Counted from the stretch's first letter, positions 1 to 12,900 are shown. The stretch is DNA of 64,000 nt from Diploscapter coronatus (GCA_964036155.1 OZ038423.1:22645249-22709248), one strand, 5' to 3'. Numbers and translations: made by a program. Notes: a model not told the origin generated them from the letters alone.

Positions 1-172
1 TGGGACCCAAGTTCAACTTACAACCCTTGTAAATTGAAAATTTATAACCCTTGTAAATCAACTTACAACTTAACTTACAGCCCTTGTAAGTCAATTTACA
101 AGATAGCTTACATGCCTTGTAAGTTAACTTACAACATAGGTTACAAGCATTGTAAGTTGAACTTGGGTCCCA
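1..172. repeat. Palindromic foldback element with perfect 23-bp terminal inverted repeats
   Basis: The first 23 bases (tgggacccaagttcaactta then caa) are the exact reverse complement of bases 150-172. The interior is made of degenerate copies of a short unit reading roughly cttgtaag/cttacaa in alternating orientation, so most of the element can fold on itself. There is no coding potential. This is the structure of a non-autonomous foldback or MITE-like repeat. The left boundary coincides with the window edge, so a flanking target duplication cannot be checked on that side. Confidence 0.75.
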
Positions 173-912
173 GCCCTGGTTTGAAATAAATTGGAACATA
201 TAGATTTTTTATCACTCTATAAAGTAATAGAATTTTTTCCTAATGCGAATCAAGTCTGGTCAAGCTTTTGTTGGTCCCCGGACAAACACGGGAAAACTCC
301 GCCTATGTCTAACTCGCTCGCTTCTGCATTGAATTGCAGTAATCGTGCAATGTACAATCACACTCGATCGCGCTTTTGCTCGTTTTTGCGCGTCAAAAGC
401 ATGTTTGCGTATGTCACCTCCCTTCCCCTTCTAAGCCAAATGTGGAACCTGAGCCTCTTTTTAACGACTGGGGACATTTTTCTCGACAACAAAACTCAGA
501 ATGTTCCGGTCGAAATCAGGTCGGACAGAGAATTGTGAACTGCAGAATATAAAAGGAGCACACATCATTTTTCGTCGTCAAGTGCGTATCTCGAAAAAGG
601 CTGCATTCCACCGCTCACAAATAACTAGTAGCGCTTATGGAACTTGGAACGCATCATGTAAACACGCTTCAAATCTGATGCAGAATTTCGTTTAGGTGTT
701 TAGGTAGAAGTGCTCCAAAAATTCTGCTCAGTTCAAACTACGCTCAAAAATAATTGATAATTTCGAAAGCCTGTCTCGATGAGTTTCATCTTAGCTTCAA
801 GTAAAGAAGGTCGTGGTTTTCCAGTTTATGCATGGCATTCGTTGACACTACTAAATCATTACAAATAAAGAAAGCTGTTTGAAGAGAATAAATGAAACAT
901 TCTTGAACTAAC
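173..912. other. Non-coding stretch, presumably USP30-like intron
   Basis: This lies downstream (minus-strand sense) of the last recognisable USP30-like exon, whose donor is at 911-912, so it is most simply intron. A TATA-like tataaaagg sits near 548. Small open frames are present on the plus strand but none has recognisable content or splice partners. The catalytic His box of the peptidase was not found here and must lie left of the window. Confidence 0.4.
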
Positions 913-3900
913 CTCATTGAGAGATCGATTTTTGTTGAAGCAGAACGGTCTCACGTCCAGCGTCTCGCCAAAGTCGACTCGTTCGTTGAGTTTGAACACG
1001 CCGCCAGGCAGAATGCCAACTCGCTCGATTCGGATGATCAGGCATTGGGGCAGCTGAAAAAATTAAACTACGCAAAGTTTCATTTTTATATTTGCAAGTT
1101 TCTAATCTTGACCGGATTCATAGATATTTTTATTCACAATGTGCCGCCGGCAAGATCCAACAAAATTATCCAACATGAACGGAAAAAATGTTGCAATTGG
1201 ATACTTTTTTCTATTAAACTAAAGCACAAAGGTTGAATCGTACTTCAGATGACCTGTACTCTATCCTTACTACCAACTGTACACTTCTTGATTACCACTC
1301 CTTGAAGTAAGTAGTAAAAAACTCGGTCTTAGCGGACTAAAGCTAATCTTCGTCTGTAAGTTCACGGGGAGTTTTTCCGCTTGTTTCAACACACGGTGTT
1401 TGGAGGCAAAAATGCGCCTCCGGCAGTGTGCACAGAGAAAGATACACACATACAAGAAATATTGCGGTAAATCTGGAGACGACTCGCAGAGAAGATACAC
1501 AGAAACGCGGAAATATCGTCGAAATTGAGGAGAGTGGAAGAGACGAACGCCGATGATGAGGCCGTGAAGTGCGCGGGACGAAAAAGAAAACTGTTTGCCT
1601 TTGAGAAGAGGGCATACGAGCACACAGACAGACAGACAACACGTCAAATGATGCACTGCACACAGTATTCAAATCCGAGAAATACCGCATTAATTCAGGA
1701 GAGCACTAAGAAGCCGTCAGAAAAAGTACAAATGGAATGAAATAGTACGATGATTAAGCGGAAAAAAGCAGATCGAAGAGAAAACGCGTGACAGCGCAAA
1801 TGAACGCATGAAGTGCTTACGGCCAATACCGAGATACTTTACGAGATGCGCATTGAGAGCTACAATAGCTGCGACAACCCGACAAGTGTAGCAATTGTAT
1901 CAGCACATGTGTTCCATATCAGCAATATGAATCGAGCGCACAAGTTACTGTCGATGAAAAATGTGATATGCATTCTACGAAGTCAGAACATTTGCATCAG
2001 CGACACTCAATCTGAGAATCATTGTAAAAGCAACAAGATTACATTCGTCGAGTTCTGGAGCATACTAAGTCAAATGTACATGGAAAATACATAAATCTAA
2101 TGACAATACAAGCCTACAACGCATCAATATCAAATTTAGGAGAAAGATGCAACGAACTTCTAGAAACGTATTCCAGCAATCTGGTGGGAAAATTTTCGCT
2201 TTACCAAAAGATAGAGGAGCCTGTTTTCTAGTTTCCATTCAATCCTACTGTAATCAAGTCCCCATGCTTATGAATCAGCCCCATATCATCAATGGAGTTA
2301 TTGTATTCTTCCATGTTAGGCTCATTTTCGACCATGTTTATTCTTGCTTATTGCTCGCTTTTTGTGCGCGAATTGCTCTACGAGAAAGCTCTCGGCGTTT
2401 TCCTGCTGTGTGTCGAAAATAGCACGCGATCGCTGTTCACGATATTTTTTCCGTTCTCTAAATTGCCTAGGCCTCATCAAATCAAGATAGTCAAATTCAA
2501 CCTAGGAAAAAATGGAGTGAATGGAAAAGTAGGCGGAGCATGCTGTAATCTAGTTTTCAGCTACCGCAATGCCGTATTGCAGTTGGGTTGGACGAGAGAG
2601 CGTGTCAATTGAGAGGAGTAGTGAAAGAGGAATGAGGAAATAGTGCAAATGAGACGACAAAAAATGTAATAGATCAACTCATGGAGTATAAAAGTGCTCG
2701 ACGGAGCATCGGATTGTACGCCCTCCGGCCTGTCTGCTCTCGCTCATCGCTCACGCACTTGGCACACTGCATTGCATTTTTGCGCATCCGTGTGAAGTAC
2801 ACAGCCTCTCATTCGGTATTTAGACCGAGCACATCGTCGTCAGTGTTCAAGCGCGGAGTTTCAACCGCACTTACGAATTTCACGATGAATCCTACCGTAA
2901 TCGTCCTTATTGTTGCATCATTCGTCATCGCAGAGGTGAGAACTATCTAATTTTATTTATTTTTTTCACAAGTTTTAAAATTTTCTGTAGTTGATAAAAT
3001 ATTTTACAAAACATTATGTCAGGATATCACTATTTTATAAATTCATTCTTCTTTATTATCTTTTCTCAAGATTACTGTAACTGGATCAATGTTCTAGAAA
3101 TCTCATTTCCAGGCTAGCGTATTGAGAGACAAGAGGCAGTGTGGTTGCGCTCCTCAACAACAACAAGCTCAATGCCAATGCCAGCCACAACAGGTACATC
3201 GACTTGATATCGCTGATATGCATCTATTCGACCCATTTTAGACTCAATCTCAGTGCTCTTGCCAGACCTCCTACCAGCCATCTCAGCAGTGCGGTTGTGC
3301 CCAACAGCAGCCTACCCCAACTCAGTCGTACCAGGTAAAGAATCGAGAAAAATAGACAAGTCTCAGAAAATTTTGGTGCTTTCTATACAAAAAAAAAACT
3401 ATTTTATTTGTTAACAACCTACCAACACTTATAAATAAAGAAGTAATTTAGGTTCAAGCCACTCAGTGCGCTCCAGCTTGCCAGCAAAGCTGCCAACAAC
3501 AGTGCGCTCCCAGCCAGTCCCAAAACTGCCAGCAGAACTGCCAATCTGACTGCACCCAGACCTGCCAGGTTCAACAGCAGCCAACACAGGCTCCTCAGCA
3601 GGATCCGTGCCAGCAGGTAGAAATCATTAACTTGATGTGCATCCTCATATAAACATCGTCATTCCAGCAATGCCAGCAACAGTGCCAAGCCCAGCCTGCA
3701 CCACAGCAGCAGAACTGCGATTCTCAATGCGCTGCTGTATGAAATTCAACAAGATTTCAAAGTAGTCAAGATCCGATTTTCAGCAGTGCATCCAGATCTC
3801 CATCCCAATCCAGCAGCAGGCACCTCAACAACAGCAGCAACAGTGCATGCCTCAGTGCCAGAACACTTGCCAGGTATTGAAAGATAATTTGTAAAAAAAA

Positions 3901-6900
3901 TTAGAGGCACGGTGGAACAGCATGAGCCCTTCATTATCTCCGAGATCGGTATTGCCGGTCTCTGGGCAAAGACGATGGTCGATCGTGGCGCACAAGTCGC
4001 GAATGAAAATAGTATAGCAAGTGAAGAGAACGCAGGCGGACAAGGAGGAAAGGGTTTGCACCTTCCTTTGCCCAGGAACCGAGGCAATACCGCTCTCAAG
4101 GATAATGGAGAGGAGACAGCGAGACAGGAAAAACAAGCACACCCTGCGAAATTATGCTAAAAATCGCTTCGAACTATCTATGGCGACTTTTGAAAACAAC
4201 GATTTTCAGAATTCTTGCGCCCAACAACAGCCCCAACAGCAGCCTCAGCAGTGCGCCAACCAGTGCCAACAGCAGTGCCAGACCGCTTGCCAGCCAGCTC
4301 CGCAGTCAACTCCTGCACCTGTGCAGCAACAGGCAAAATAATCGTTAACAAATTCAGTAAAGATGCGAAATTTTAGTGCCAGCCCCAATGCCAGCCAGCT
4401 TGTGAGCCTCAGTGCACCACCCCACAGCAGTCCTACCAAGTCCAGGCTCAGCCTCAGCCCCAGCAAGATCAATGCCAGCCTCAGTGCATGGTATTAACAT
4501 TTTATAGACGAAAATTAACTACATCTCGAGTTTCAGGACCAATGCCAGACCTCTTGCGCTCAACAGCAGCAGCCAGTTCAGCAGTGCCAGCCAGTGTGCC
4601 AAGACCAGTGCCAGGTTTGAGGATTAACTATAAGATTTCATCGAAAAATGACATCTCTGAACTTCAGCAAGCGTGCGCTCCATCTAGCGGATCTCAGCCA
4701 ATGTACAACCCATACCAGCAGCAGCCACAACAGACAACTCAGCCAGCCTATAACCCATACCAGAACCAGCAGAACTGCGACTGCCAGCAGCCTCAGGTAC
4801 GAAAATTCGTCCAGGAAAATCACCGATAATCGGAGTTTAGCAGCAGCAGCCTCAACAGTGCCAGCAGCAGTGCCAGCCAAGCTCTTCATCTGGAGCTACT
4901 CAGACCATCCAGATCGTCCTCCAATCCTCGGTCGCTCAGTCGGCTAACTGCCAGCCTCAATGCGAGTCTGCCTGCACCAACCAATGCCAGCAACAACAGC
5001 CACAGGTGAAAGCGAGAAAGGTCAACTTTCTAAGAGGGAAATTTAGGCTAACTGCCAGCCAGCTTGCCAGCAATCATGCGCCAGCAGCTGCCAACAGGCT
5101 CAGCCCCAGACCATGGCTTGTCAACCAGCCGCCGCCTCCACTGGATGCCAGTGCCAGCAGGTAAGTGATGAAAAATAAGGGCGGTCGATAAGAATTATTG
5201 TCAGGAAAAAATACTAGTATTCTTTATTTCGAACTTTTCAAGATGAAAGCCCAAAGACAATATCAAAAGTGTAGAATATACTATTTGAATTAGGCGAGTC
5301 CAAAACCGATTATAGAAGATTTGATCAAAAACCTATAACTTTTCTCGAAACCAATCTTGTCTTGAGAATTTTCTTTTAAAAAAACTATTTCAGAACTACG
5401 ACCCATGCGGTAGCAATCAGTGCTGCAAGCGAAGAAAGTAAACGGGCCGTCCGAGTTTTGAAGGCATACGAAAAATTCGACTACCACGAACTTCGACACC
5501 GAAATCTCTTCTACCTTGTTTGTAAATATATGTGATCAAACAACTATTTTTATTTCATCAACTTATTCTATCATCATTCCTACATTGTGACTCTGAAAGT
5601 ACATCTCAAGAAAATGAAGATTACTGTAGGCAAAATACAGTAGTCCGTAAAATTATTGGCAAAATTTGCCAACCGATTGCCTGTTTAGCCTATTTTATGC
5701 TGTATTATTTTGACATCAAAATTGGGTAGCGTCGGAGAAAAATCGATGATTTTTCATCAACGCTACTCGAGAATGGGTAATAAATAAATGCATTTTTGAA
5801 ATTTTTAAAGGTTTTATCCTCCATTGTAAATGAGAATTCCTCTCTCTCCCTGACGGGAAAAGGGGAGATGCGAGCCTTTCGCTGCCTTTGGTCTCTGACT
5901 CTCGCTCTCTCTTCTCTCGCTACACTATTTTGACTCGCGGCTGAGTCGTGGCTCGCAACATCGCCTGTTTTGAACGGTAGGCGACGGCTTTGTCGTTTAC
6001 AATGAACAATAGCGAGCCTAAAGCCTCAATGATTCGAAAAGCAGGACGATGAGCAGTTATTCAAATTTGACTTAAGCATAACATCATGTTATCAAAATTT
6101 CATTTTAAAATTCATTATACATATTCAGCCTTGCCAAAATATCTCGCAAGTTTCAGCAAATCTGATATCAAAATGATCGGGTCAGAAAGATGATGAGCTG
6201 CCGTTGAATCTCTACTAGTAAGACATTCACAACAATTAAAAAGGTTTCACACAAATTACATAAGAAAATGAATTCTCAAACTGTTGATTGACGTTTTAAG
6301 CCCACATGAGTTTTCAAACTCCGCTCTATCATGTTCGTTAACGAAGAAAGAAACGAGCACAGTACAAAGGCAGAACATGGAAATGAGTTGAGTGTGGCGC
6401 TACCGTATCGATTTTCCGGCTAATTTCGAAAGTTTTCAAAGATTAGCTATTCATGCATTTCTCTTCCTTTGCTCATGATTTTTAATAATTCTGTGATGTT
6501 CTAGAACATTATCTCGCCTCTGCTTTCCTTCGCCAATGAATATGATAGCGTGAGCTCCTACCAAAGTCAGTTTCTTGATTCTACACAAGTTCACCACACA
6601 TTTGTGAGCCAAGGTTCAATGAAGCTCCCGATTAGCTCATAGCATTCTTGTCAATAATTTTTGCTTTACAATTAGATATTGAAAAGATCTAACCTTGCTA
6701 AATCCATGCTTTCTGAATAGTCCTGTCGTCTGTTTCCCTTCCCTTTTGCATTTCTCACAAACCGCATCTCTAATCAATTCCATGCAGAAGTAGCGACGCA
6801 GCAGCTTCTCCAGTGAAAATGGCTGAAAAATGACTTATGTTTTAAAAATTTCAAGATTTTTCTGACCTGTCCCATAAAAGCCTTGGGAATCATCAGCGTC

Positions 6901-9079
6901 AACGCAGTGAACGATTCGAATTTTGTCGTCTGGAAATCGCGTATCTTATTTTAAAGAAAAAGATTGAAGATAAACAATGCTCCGAAAGATTGCTGGATAA
7001 AATTATCAAAATTTTAGATAGTGACAGGTTTCCTTTAGAGACATTTTGGCTACACAGACGAATTTGAAAGAAAAAGGTGTATGTTTCAGAAATGTACTGG
7101 ATTAGATGTAAATCGTGCACTCGTAAAGTGTTGCATTCTGCGTTGTGGTCTAATAAAAAAGTAGAGAAGTCTCGAATTAAATAAAGACATACCTTGTATC
7201 CACATTCCTGGAGTGAGCATCGGTATTGAGTTGAGGTGTAACCAAGACAAGGGGGTCGCAATTGTGCGTCCAAACGAATCAGGGAACAGCATCTAGAATT
7301 TTATTTTTCTTTGTTAAAAACAATAGCAATATTAAATTTACCATTCCTGTTTTGCCAGTAAAGGGTGTTTAAAAATGTTTGAGACATCATTTCAAGAAAG
7401 ATAAATATCAACACTACCTATTGAAAAGACGAAATATCCTAATTTATCTGAGACACTTTTCGAAGTCATAATCTTCGAAAACTGACCTATCGAAGACCAA
7501 CTGCTTGATTTCCTGACCACGCCGTTTCAGAATCGGCGTCAGAAGGCCGGATGACGATGCTTTAGACGTCGATGGAGACTCGGATGCGCTCGATGACGGC
7601 AAATGGAGTTCGAGAAGTGACGATGTCATCAAGCACTTCTTCAAATATTGCAACTCGTCGTCCCACGTTGTCACGAACACGTTGAACAACTCGTAGAGGT
7701 CCTGTTCGGAGCCTGAAAATAAAACAAACTACTGTATAAGTGAAATAGGATGCGAAATTTCGCAAGAAATGATAAATCTTGATTTTCTGATAAGGTTCAA
7801 TTTCACGGGAAGACTGTTTTTAGGATCAATTGATAATTGGTAAGCGTAAAGAGATACAAATTTCAAAGTTTCAACCTGATAAAGGTCTAAATTGCAATTT
7901 TTAAATTTTAATGATCGAATGAGCACGCAAATTTCGCGCTAGTTTTTGCTACATGGCCATTTTATTGGATGGCTCATCGAATTAGACCATGCGTTTTTAT
8001 GCCTAGCCACTTTGAAGAGTACTTGCTTCCTATTTTTGAGTTTCCGACAACCGCTTTTTGAACAAAAACGAAAAATGCAAGAAGGCGGAGTTTGCCGTCT
8101 CTATGAATAAGTATCAAAATTGAGTATTTTAAAATTGATTCCACCAGAATAAAGTCTAAGAAAAATCTAATTAAAAATTACCAATCGTGATATTCCATCG
8201 ATGCTGCGATAGAGCTGTGGCGATGTTGGCGGCCGACAAAGTGGCTGCCTCCGGGTTGTTCAGGCCTGAAAAAGTAAGCTCATATTTTTCAGGCAAAATA
8301 TAGGCAAATTCGATATAACGTGATTTTTTCGAGTAGTTTTTTCCAATCTTTAACAATAGCTCAAATCATCATGCCGTTTCAGGATTTCAAAATATACCTT
8401 GAATAACTTCTCGCATCGCATCCAAAAGACCGTCTTTGATGTGTTCCATCGGAAGGTTGGTCAGCCATTTGTGGATGGAGGGGGAGCTGAAAAAGTGTTG
8501 AAATTTGAAAATTACAGCATTTAAACACACACACATACCTAGCGAGTCCTTGCAAAAGCGAATTAGCGTAACAAGTGTTGCCCAAATTGTACAGTCCAGG
8601 CACACCCACTGCGGTTCGTTCTGAAAAAAAAACAGAAAATTTGATCATTTTTGAAAATGTTTCAAGAAAAATGGGTTTTTTTTCTCATGAAAAGCGCTGA
8701 TAATGATTTGGCAATCGTTTTGAATTGTCAATTTCCGAAAGTAAAGTTTAAAGAATGATTTTTCAGGAAAACTTATGGGATTTTGCAATACATTAATTCA
8801 TTTTCACAAGTCGACCTCTATATTTTGAGGTTGAAGTCGAGTAGAAATACACTGCTGCTGCGGCCGCCGCGCCACCCAAAACTGCGCTCGCCACGAGGGA
8901 CTGAAATCGACTTAATTACTCTAATTTATCTAATCAATTATAGCTAATTGTCCTAATTAACGAAAGATAGTTAGCCTTATTATGACAATGTTCAAAATCC
9001 GAACTTCAAATGACATGAACGGCTCTTCGACGACGAATCCCTGACCAGGCACATAGACGGCCGGTGAATAATTACTCAT
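913..9079 (-). CDS. USP30: USP30-like ubiquitin carboxyl-terminal hydrolase (3' end outside window)
   Basis: Minus-strand exons: 9079-9005, 8900-8816, 8620-8539, 8486-8398, 8265-8182, 7712-7487, 7292-7193, 6929-6867, 6822-6694, 1053-913; all phases join, giving about 358 residues before the edge. The second exon encodes a short hydrophobic segment rich in Gly and Ala, the place where USP30 has its mitochondrial outer-membrane anchor. The third encodes the USP Cys box (GLYNLGNTCYANSLLQGLA). Later exons carry YELF of the QQDxxELF box, two Cys-x2-Cys zinc-knuckle-like pairs and LPQCLIIRIERVGILPGG, the LPxCLxIHLQR region. By family this is a Cys peptidase removing ubiquitin, in USP30 from mitochondrial proteins. 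The His/Asp boxes lie outside the window. The ninth intron is 5.6 kb and holds an antisense gene. The start is uncertain: an exon at 9137-9202 with its own ATG may be 5' UTR or could extend the N terminus. Confidence 0.85.
1054..2686. other. Intron DNA upstream of the nested gene
   Basis: This is part of the 5.6-kb USP30-like intron and 5' flank of the nested Cys-Gln-rich gene. Several short overlapping open frames occur on both strands between 1270 and 2610, without family resemblance, consistent splice sites or repeats. I see no gene here. Confidence 0.4.
2687..2694 (+). promoter_or_regulatory. TATA box of the nested Cys-Gln-rich gene
   Basis: TATAAAAG lies 198 bp before the start codon at 2885, in a clean context after an AT-rich flank. 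The distance allows a 5' UTR of roughly 160 nt. Strong TATA boxes are common in nematode genes for abundant, stage-specific cuticle proteins, which fits the product. This assignment is by sequence only. Confidence 0.5.
2885..5441 (+). CDS. Secreted Cys/Gln-rich abu/pqn-type protein (pharyngeal cuticle type), nested in USP30-like intron
   Basis: Thirteen exons: 2885-2935, 3113-3193, 3242-3334, 3452-3616, 3668-3736, 3784-3873, 4210-4332, 4377-4490, 4537-4614, 4668-4796, 4841-5005, 5047-5160, 5394-5441, giving 439 residues. Residues 1-17 form a signal peptide (MNPTVIVLIVASFVIAEA), followed by a dibasic KR site. The rest is made of Cys-Gln modules such as CQQSCQQQC and ends in CCKRRK. This matches the C. 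elegans abu/pqn paralogue group, low-complexity proteins of the pharyngeal cuticle that were also described as induced when the unfolded-protein response is blocked. All 12 introns are phase 0 and mostly fall between Q/C modules, so exons can be gained or lost in frame. The intron 4333-4376 needs a GC donor (CAG|GCAAAA), because reading through meets stops. The intron 3874-4209 carries a foldback element. Confidence 0.85.
3931..4109. repeat. Foldback element in intron of the Cys-Gln-rich gene
   Basis: Bases 3931-3971 and 4066-4109 are imperfect reverse complements of about 40 bp (for example ggtattgccggtctctgggc against its complement), separated by about 95 bp. The element fills much of one 336-bp intron in a gene whose other introns are mostly under 120 bp. 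Apparent open frames on both strands here are by-products of the repeat. Confidence 0.6.
5442..6693. other. 3' flank of nested gene / remaining USP30-like intron
   Basis: No exon of either gene is recognisable. A CT-rich, somewhat GC-richer patch (about 5830-6010) and AT-rich sequence with an AATAAATAAA run near 5780 are the only notable features. Confidence 0.4.
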
Positions 9080-9976
9080 CTCGACCCTAATTAACGATAA
9101 TTAGCCGGTAATTAGGGGATAGTTAACGGAACTTACGAAATAAGCTGTCGAAAACGGATTGGTTATGAGTTTACCAACATGACGATCGCAGACGCGTTGC
9201 ATTTATTCGAGCTAGTTTTTTTTCCGAATTTGAATTTTCGTGGTTTTACTGAATTTTTTTCGGTGTTTATTTGCTGGATTGGTGAAAATAATATCTGGAA
9301 TCGTTCGGGAAAAGGGTGGAAACTTTGAAAATGTTAGATCTTGTTCGAAAATCAAGATGTTCGGTTTTGGGCGCTAAAATTTTGTGAAAACTCATTTCTC
9401 CAACAGTTTTTTTAAAATTTTTCGACAAAGTTTGCCCTTGCAGAGGCGAATAGTCTGTAAAACTTTTGTCTTGACAGTCCGATTCTTTTGAATTGTATTT
9501 CGACGAATTTGGCATGTATCTTATTTTAGTGCTCGTGCTCTTCATCGTCTTCGAAAGACTTGCTGATAGGGGCGAGGCGAGGTGCGTATCCGCGAAAAGC
9601 ACAATATGAAATACGTAGTACAGAGACGCAGAGGATGGGAGAGCACAGTGGTTAATCTCGCGGATACCCCTTACTCCTCCTTCTGCAAGTCTTTTGAGGG
9701 ACAGAGGAGAGTAGGTCGAATCATTTTCTCAAAGTTGAAAAATCGATCGCTTTTCCTCCGTTTCAAAACTTTTCTTGCTTTATTTTCCCAACCCTGGAAT
9801 ACTCGGATTTATTTATTTCTTTTACAGAAACTAGAATTTCTGCTAGTTTGAAGTTTAGAAAGAATGATTTTCTTCATACGCTTCAAAACTTTTCTTATTA
9901 TTTTCTCGATTTCGAAATAATTCCTAGTTTGTTCCATTTTTCAAAAATGTTCATTCTCATTTTCAGCGAGTCGGAT
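9080..9976. promoter_or_regulatory. Divergent promoter region between USP30-like gene and mrg-1
   Basis: The two genes are transcribed away from each other across about 0.9 kb. The part nearest the USP30-like gene contains a possible 5' non-coding exon (9137-9202, donor GTAAGT) with a short upstream open frame. A 111-codon minus-strand open frame at 9267-9602 has no recognisable similarity. No specific factor site can be named. Confidence 0.4.
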
Positions 9977-12900
9977 ATGGCGCCCCCAACGAAGAAGTAC
10001 CAACAGAACGACAAGGTGCTGTGCTCGCACGGCCAGTACTGGTATCTCGCCAAGATCGTCGACGTCCAGGACGAGAAATCTGATAATCCCGTCTACACCA
10101 TTCATTATCAGGTATTTTTTGAAATAGTTATTCGAGATTTTAAAGAAAAGAATGTGACAAATCACTTTATCGAACAGTTTTTCCTGATAACTTCTCACTT
10201 AAAACATATGATCATGAATACGTGGGAAATTTTTGAACATACGATGATGAGTTTCGGTCAATAATTAGCCATTCACAAAATTAGGATCAAAAACATTTTC
10301 ATAAATCAATCTGAAAAACTTAGATTTTTGAAACCTACAACTTTTGATATTAAGGGCTGGAAGAAGACGCACGACGAGAAGATTCCGCACTCGGAAACGC
10401 CCGAGCGATTCAAGGAGTACTCCGAAGATGCACTCAAGGAGGCGACCGAGCAGCAGAAACAGGGCTCCCAAGCAGCCTCCAAAAAGCGCCCCAGAAAGTC
10501 TGAGGTGAGAATTGATTTGATCACTTTTAGCTAGGCAAATGAAATTTTAAACAGACTTCTCAAAACTCGACCCCAAAAATAGCGTGTCATTTCAAGAGAG
10601 AAAGAGGTCATGTCTTCTTTATCTCTCGGAGGGATGTACTATTTTTTCTGCGGAGTCTAATTTTAAAATGATGATATTTTCAGTTTCTATAGATTTCAAA
10701 AAAGTTCCTATTTAGAAAAATTTTTTATTTTTTATTTTTTATGCTAGATTTTTGTTACGGACTTGCAATTTTTTCGGAAAATTTACAACCGCACTGCAGT
10801 TGCACTTGTTTCCTTGCAAGTCTGTTTATTATGAAATACAAAGGATAGATATTTTTGAGGAAAAAATTTTAAAATCAAAACTTTTTCTAGTTTATTTACA
10901 AATCGAACATGAAGCTTTTTTTGTTTATATTCTTCCCCAAATTTAGTTTAATTTAGCAAATTGAGGTGCGCAAGAGCGAGGGCAGTCGCGGCTCGACGCC
11001 CGAGACGGCGAACAGCAGCAGGGCCTCGGTTAGCTCCGACAAAATCAACAAGTTCAAGAAGCGCAAGAGCGACGCTGGCAAGACGACCACCCACACTCCA
11101 ATTGTCCCTACCATTGGTGAACCGGTAGGGATCTATTGACCATCTGTATATATCATCAGCTCTTTTCTTATTTCTCTTCTTTTCCTATCCACCCTCATCT
11201 CTCTATCCAATGACATATATAAGTAGCTAAATTTATTTATTTGAAGTATCAGCGCTTTTGCGTAGTAGATTATTTTTGAGTGAAAAATAGAAATTTCAGA
11301 TTTTTTTTAAACATTTATATTTTTGATAAGAATATCAACTCTAGAACGAGATCGACATCCCGCACACATTGCGGAAGATCCTAATCGACGACAACGACTG
11401 CATCAATCGGCAGTTCAAGGTCCACAAACTGCCCGTCAGATACACCGTCCAGGACATTCTCGACGAGGTTGAGTATTGTTTATTTTAATTACTGGAATTT
11501 GAATTTATTTTTTTTTCAAATTTTCCTATCAAATATTTTTGTGAAGTGAACTGAAACTCGTAATGTTGGTATGGCTCAAAACAACAGTTGCTCTATCGAT
11601 ATTGATAAGAGGCTGCTTCCCAAGCATTTTAACGAAACATAAATAATTTTTGAGTTTAGCACAATGAAAAATCAAGTTCAATTTGCAGTACGCGAAGGAC
11701 TTCGAGACTCGTGGGATCAAAAAGGAGGCTGAATCGGACATCACCGAGGGCGAATCTGTCAATGATCAGGTAGATTTTGAAGAAAATCGACTCGAGTCCA
11801 CTTTTAAGGAAATTTGAAATACCTGACTAATCTTTGGGCCTCTTACTCTTATTTCAAATGAACGAACAGTATTCAATTCAAATTTGGAATTTTCCGGAAA
11901 GCGGATTTTTATCAACAATTCAAACCTTGCCTATTAAAATTCGAAAAGGAAAATAGCTAGATGTTTAGCTGGGACATATTTCTTTTTGTGAATTGTTGAA
12001 ACTGTTATTTCAGGTGCTGATCATCTACGAGAACGGCGAGATCACTGCGTCCGCCTACAAGTTCATCCTCGGCGCAGAGGGCATCAAGGACTACTTCAAC
12101 ACTCTGCTTCCGTCAGTTTGGAAATTTTATCTTTTGAAATATGACCAACACCTACTTCCTGTAGTATTCAATGTAATACTTCTGTCAAATGTTTGCAAAT
12201 TGTGAAACGTACCGAAATTTATGATTTGAAACTTTTATTTTTTATGGATATTGATTTTTGAATTTCTAAAAGTGATTAATTGAGCAAGAAGTGTATCATC
12301 AAATCAAATTTAGAATATTGATGAGATTTTCTAATATAACCGTTTATTTTCAGCTACCAGCTGCTGTACAAGTTCGAGCGTCCCCAATACCAGGAAGTGA
12401 GCAAGGGAGCTGAGACCAAAGGACGCAAGAGTCAAGAGGGTGAGGGCGAAATTTTGACTTTTTGAATAATTCATTCTGTTATGTCATGGTTTCTGATATC
12501 GAGCTGGTAGGCTACATGTCGTTTCATTGTGATCAGCTCATCGAGTAGTGTTTCGGCTTTTGATTCTACCTGGCTCTATCCCAGCCTAATCTAGTTACAG
12601 GAGAGCGGATTAGTTTACAGGGAGAGGATGAACTACTCAAAAAAGATGAACGAATGAACTGTTTAAAAGGACAAATTTTGCAATAAGTCGATAAAAACTA
12701 TTTATTCCGTCTCTAGCAAATCTATAAGTTTTTTTTAACTGGTTGCGAGTACTTTGTTCCAAACGTTATTTCTCTCGTTCAATCTCTCCCTTATGCTATT
12801 TCTCCTTTTTTCGTTTTGGGACAAAAGTATTCGCAGCTAAAAAATAAAATTGTTAGGAATGAAGTATGAAACTTGCCAGAATTTTCGCTGAAGAAATACA

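Noticed and set aside
1270..1740. Overlapping open frames on both strands in the USP30-like intron
   Set aside because: No recognisable domain, codon pattern or splice continuity with any neighbour.
4021..4341. 106-codon plus-strand frame overlapping the Cys-Gln-rich gene
   Set aside because: Its first half runs through the intronic foldback; only 4210-4332 is a real exon.
9267..9602. 111-codon minus-strand open frame upstream of the USP30-like gene
   Set aside because: No family resemblance and it ends before the first USP30-like exon; could be a 5' exon but nothing supports coding.
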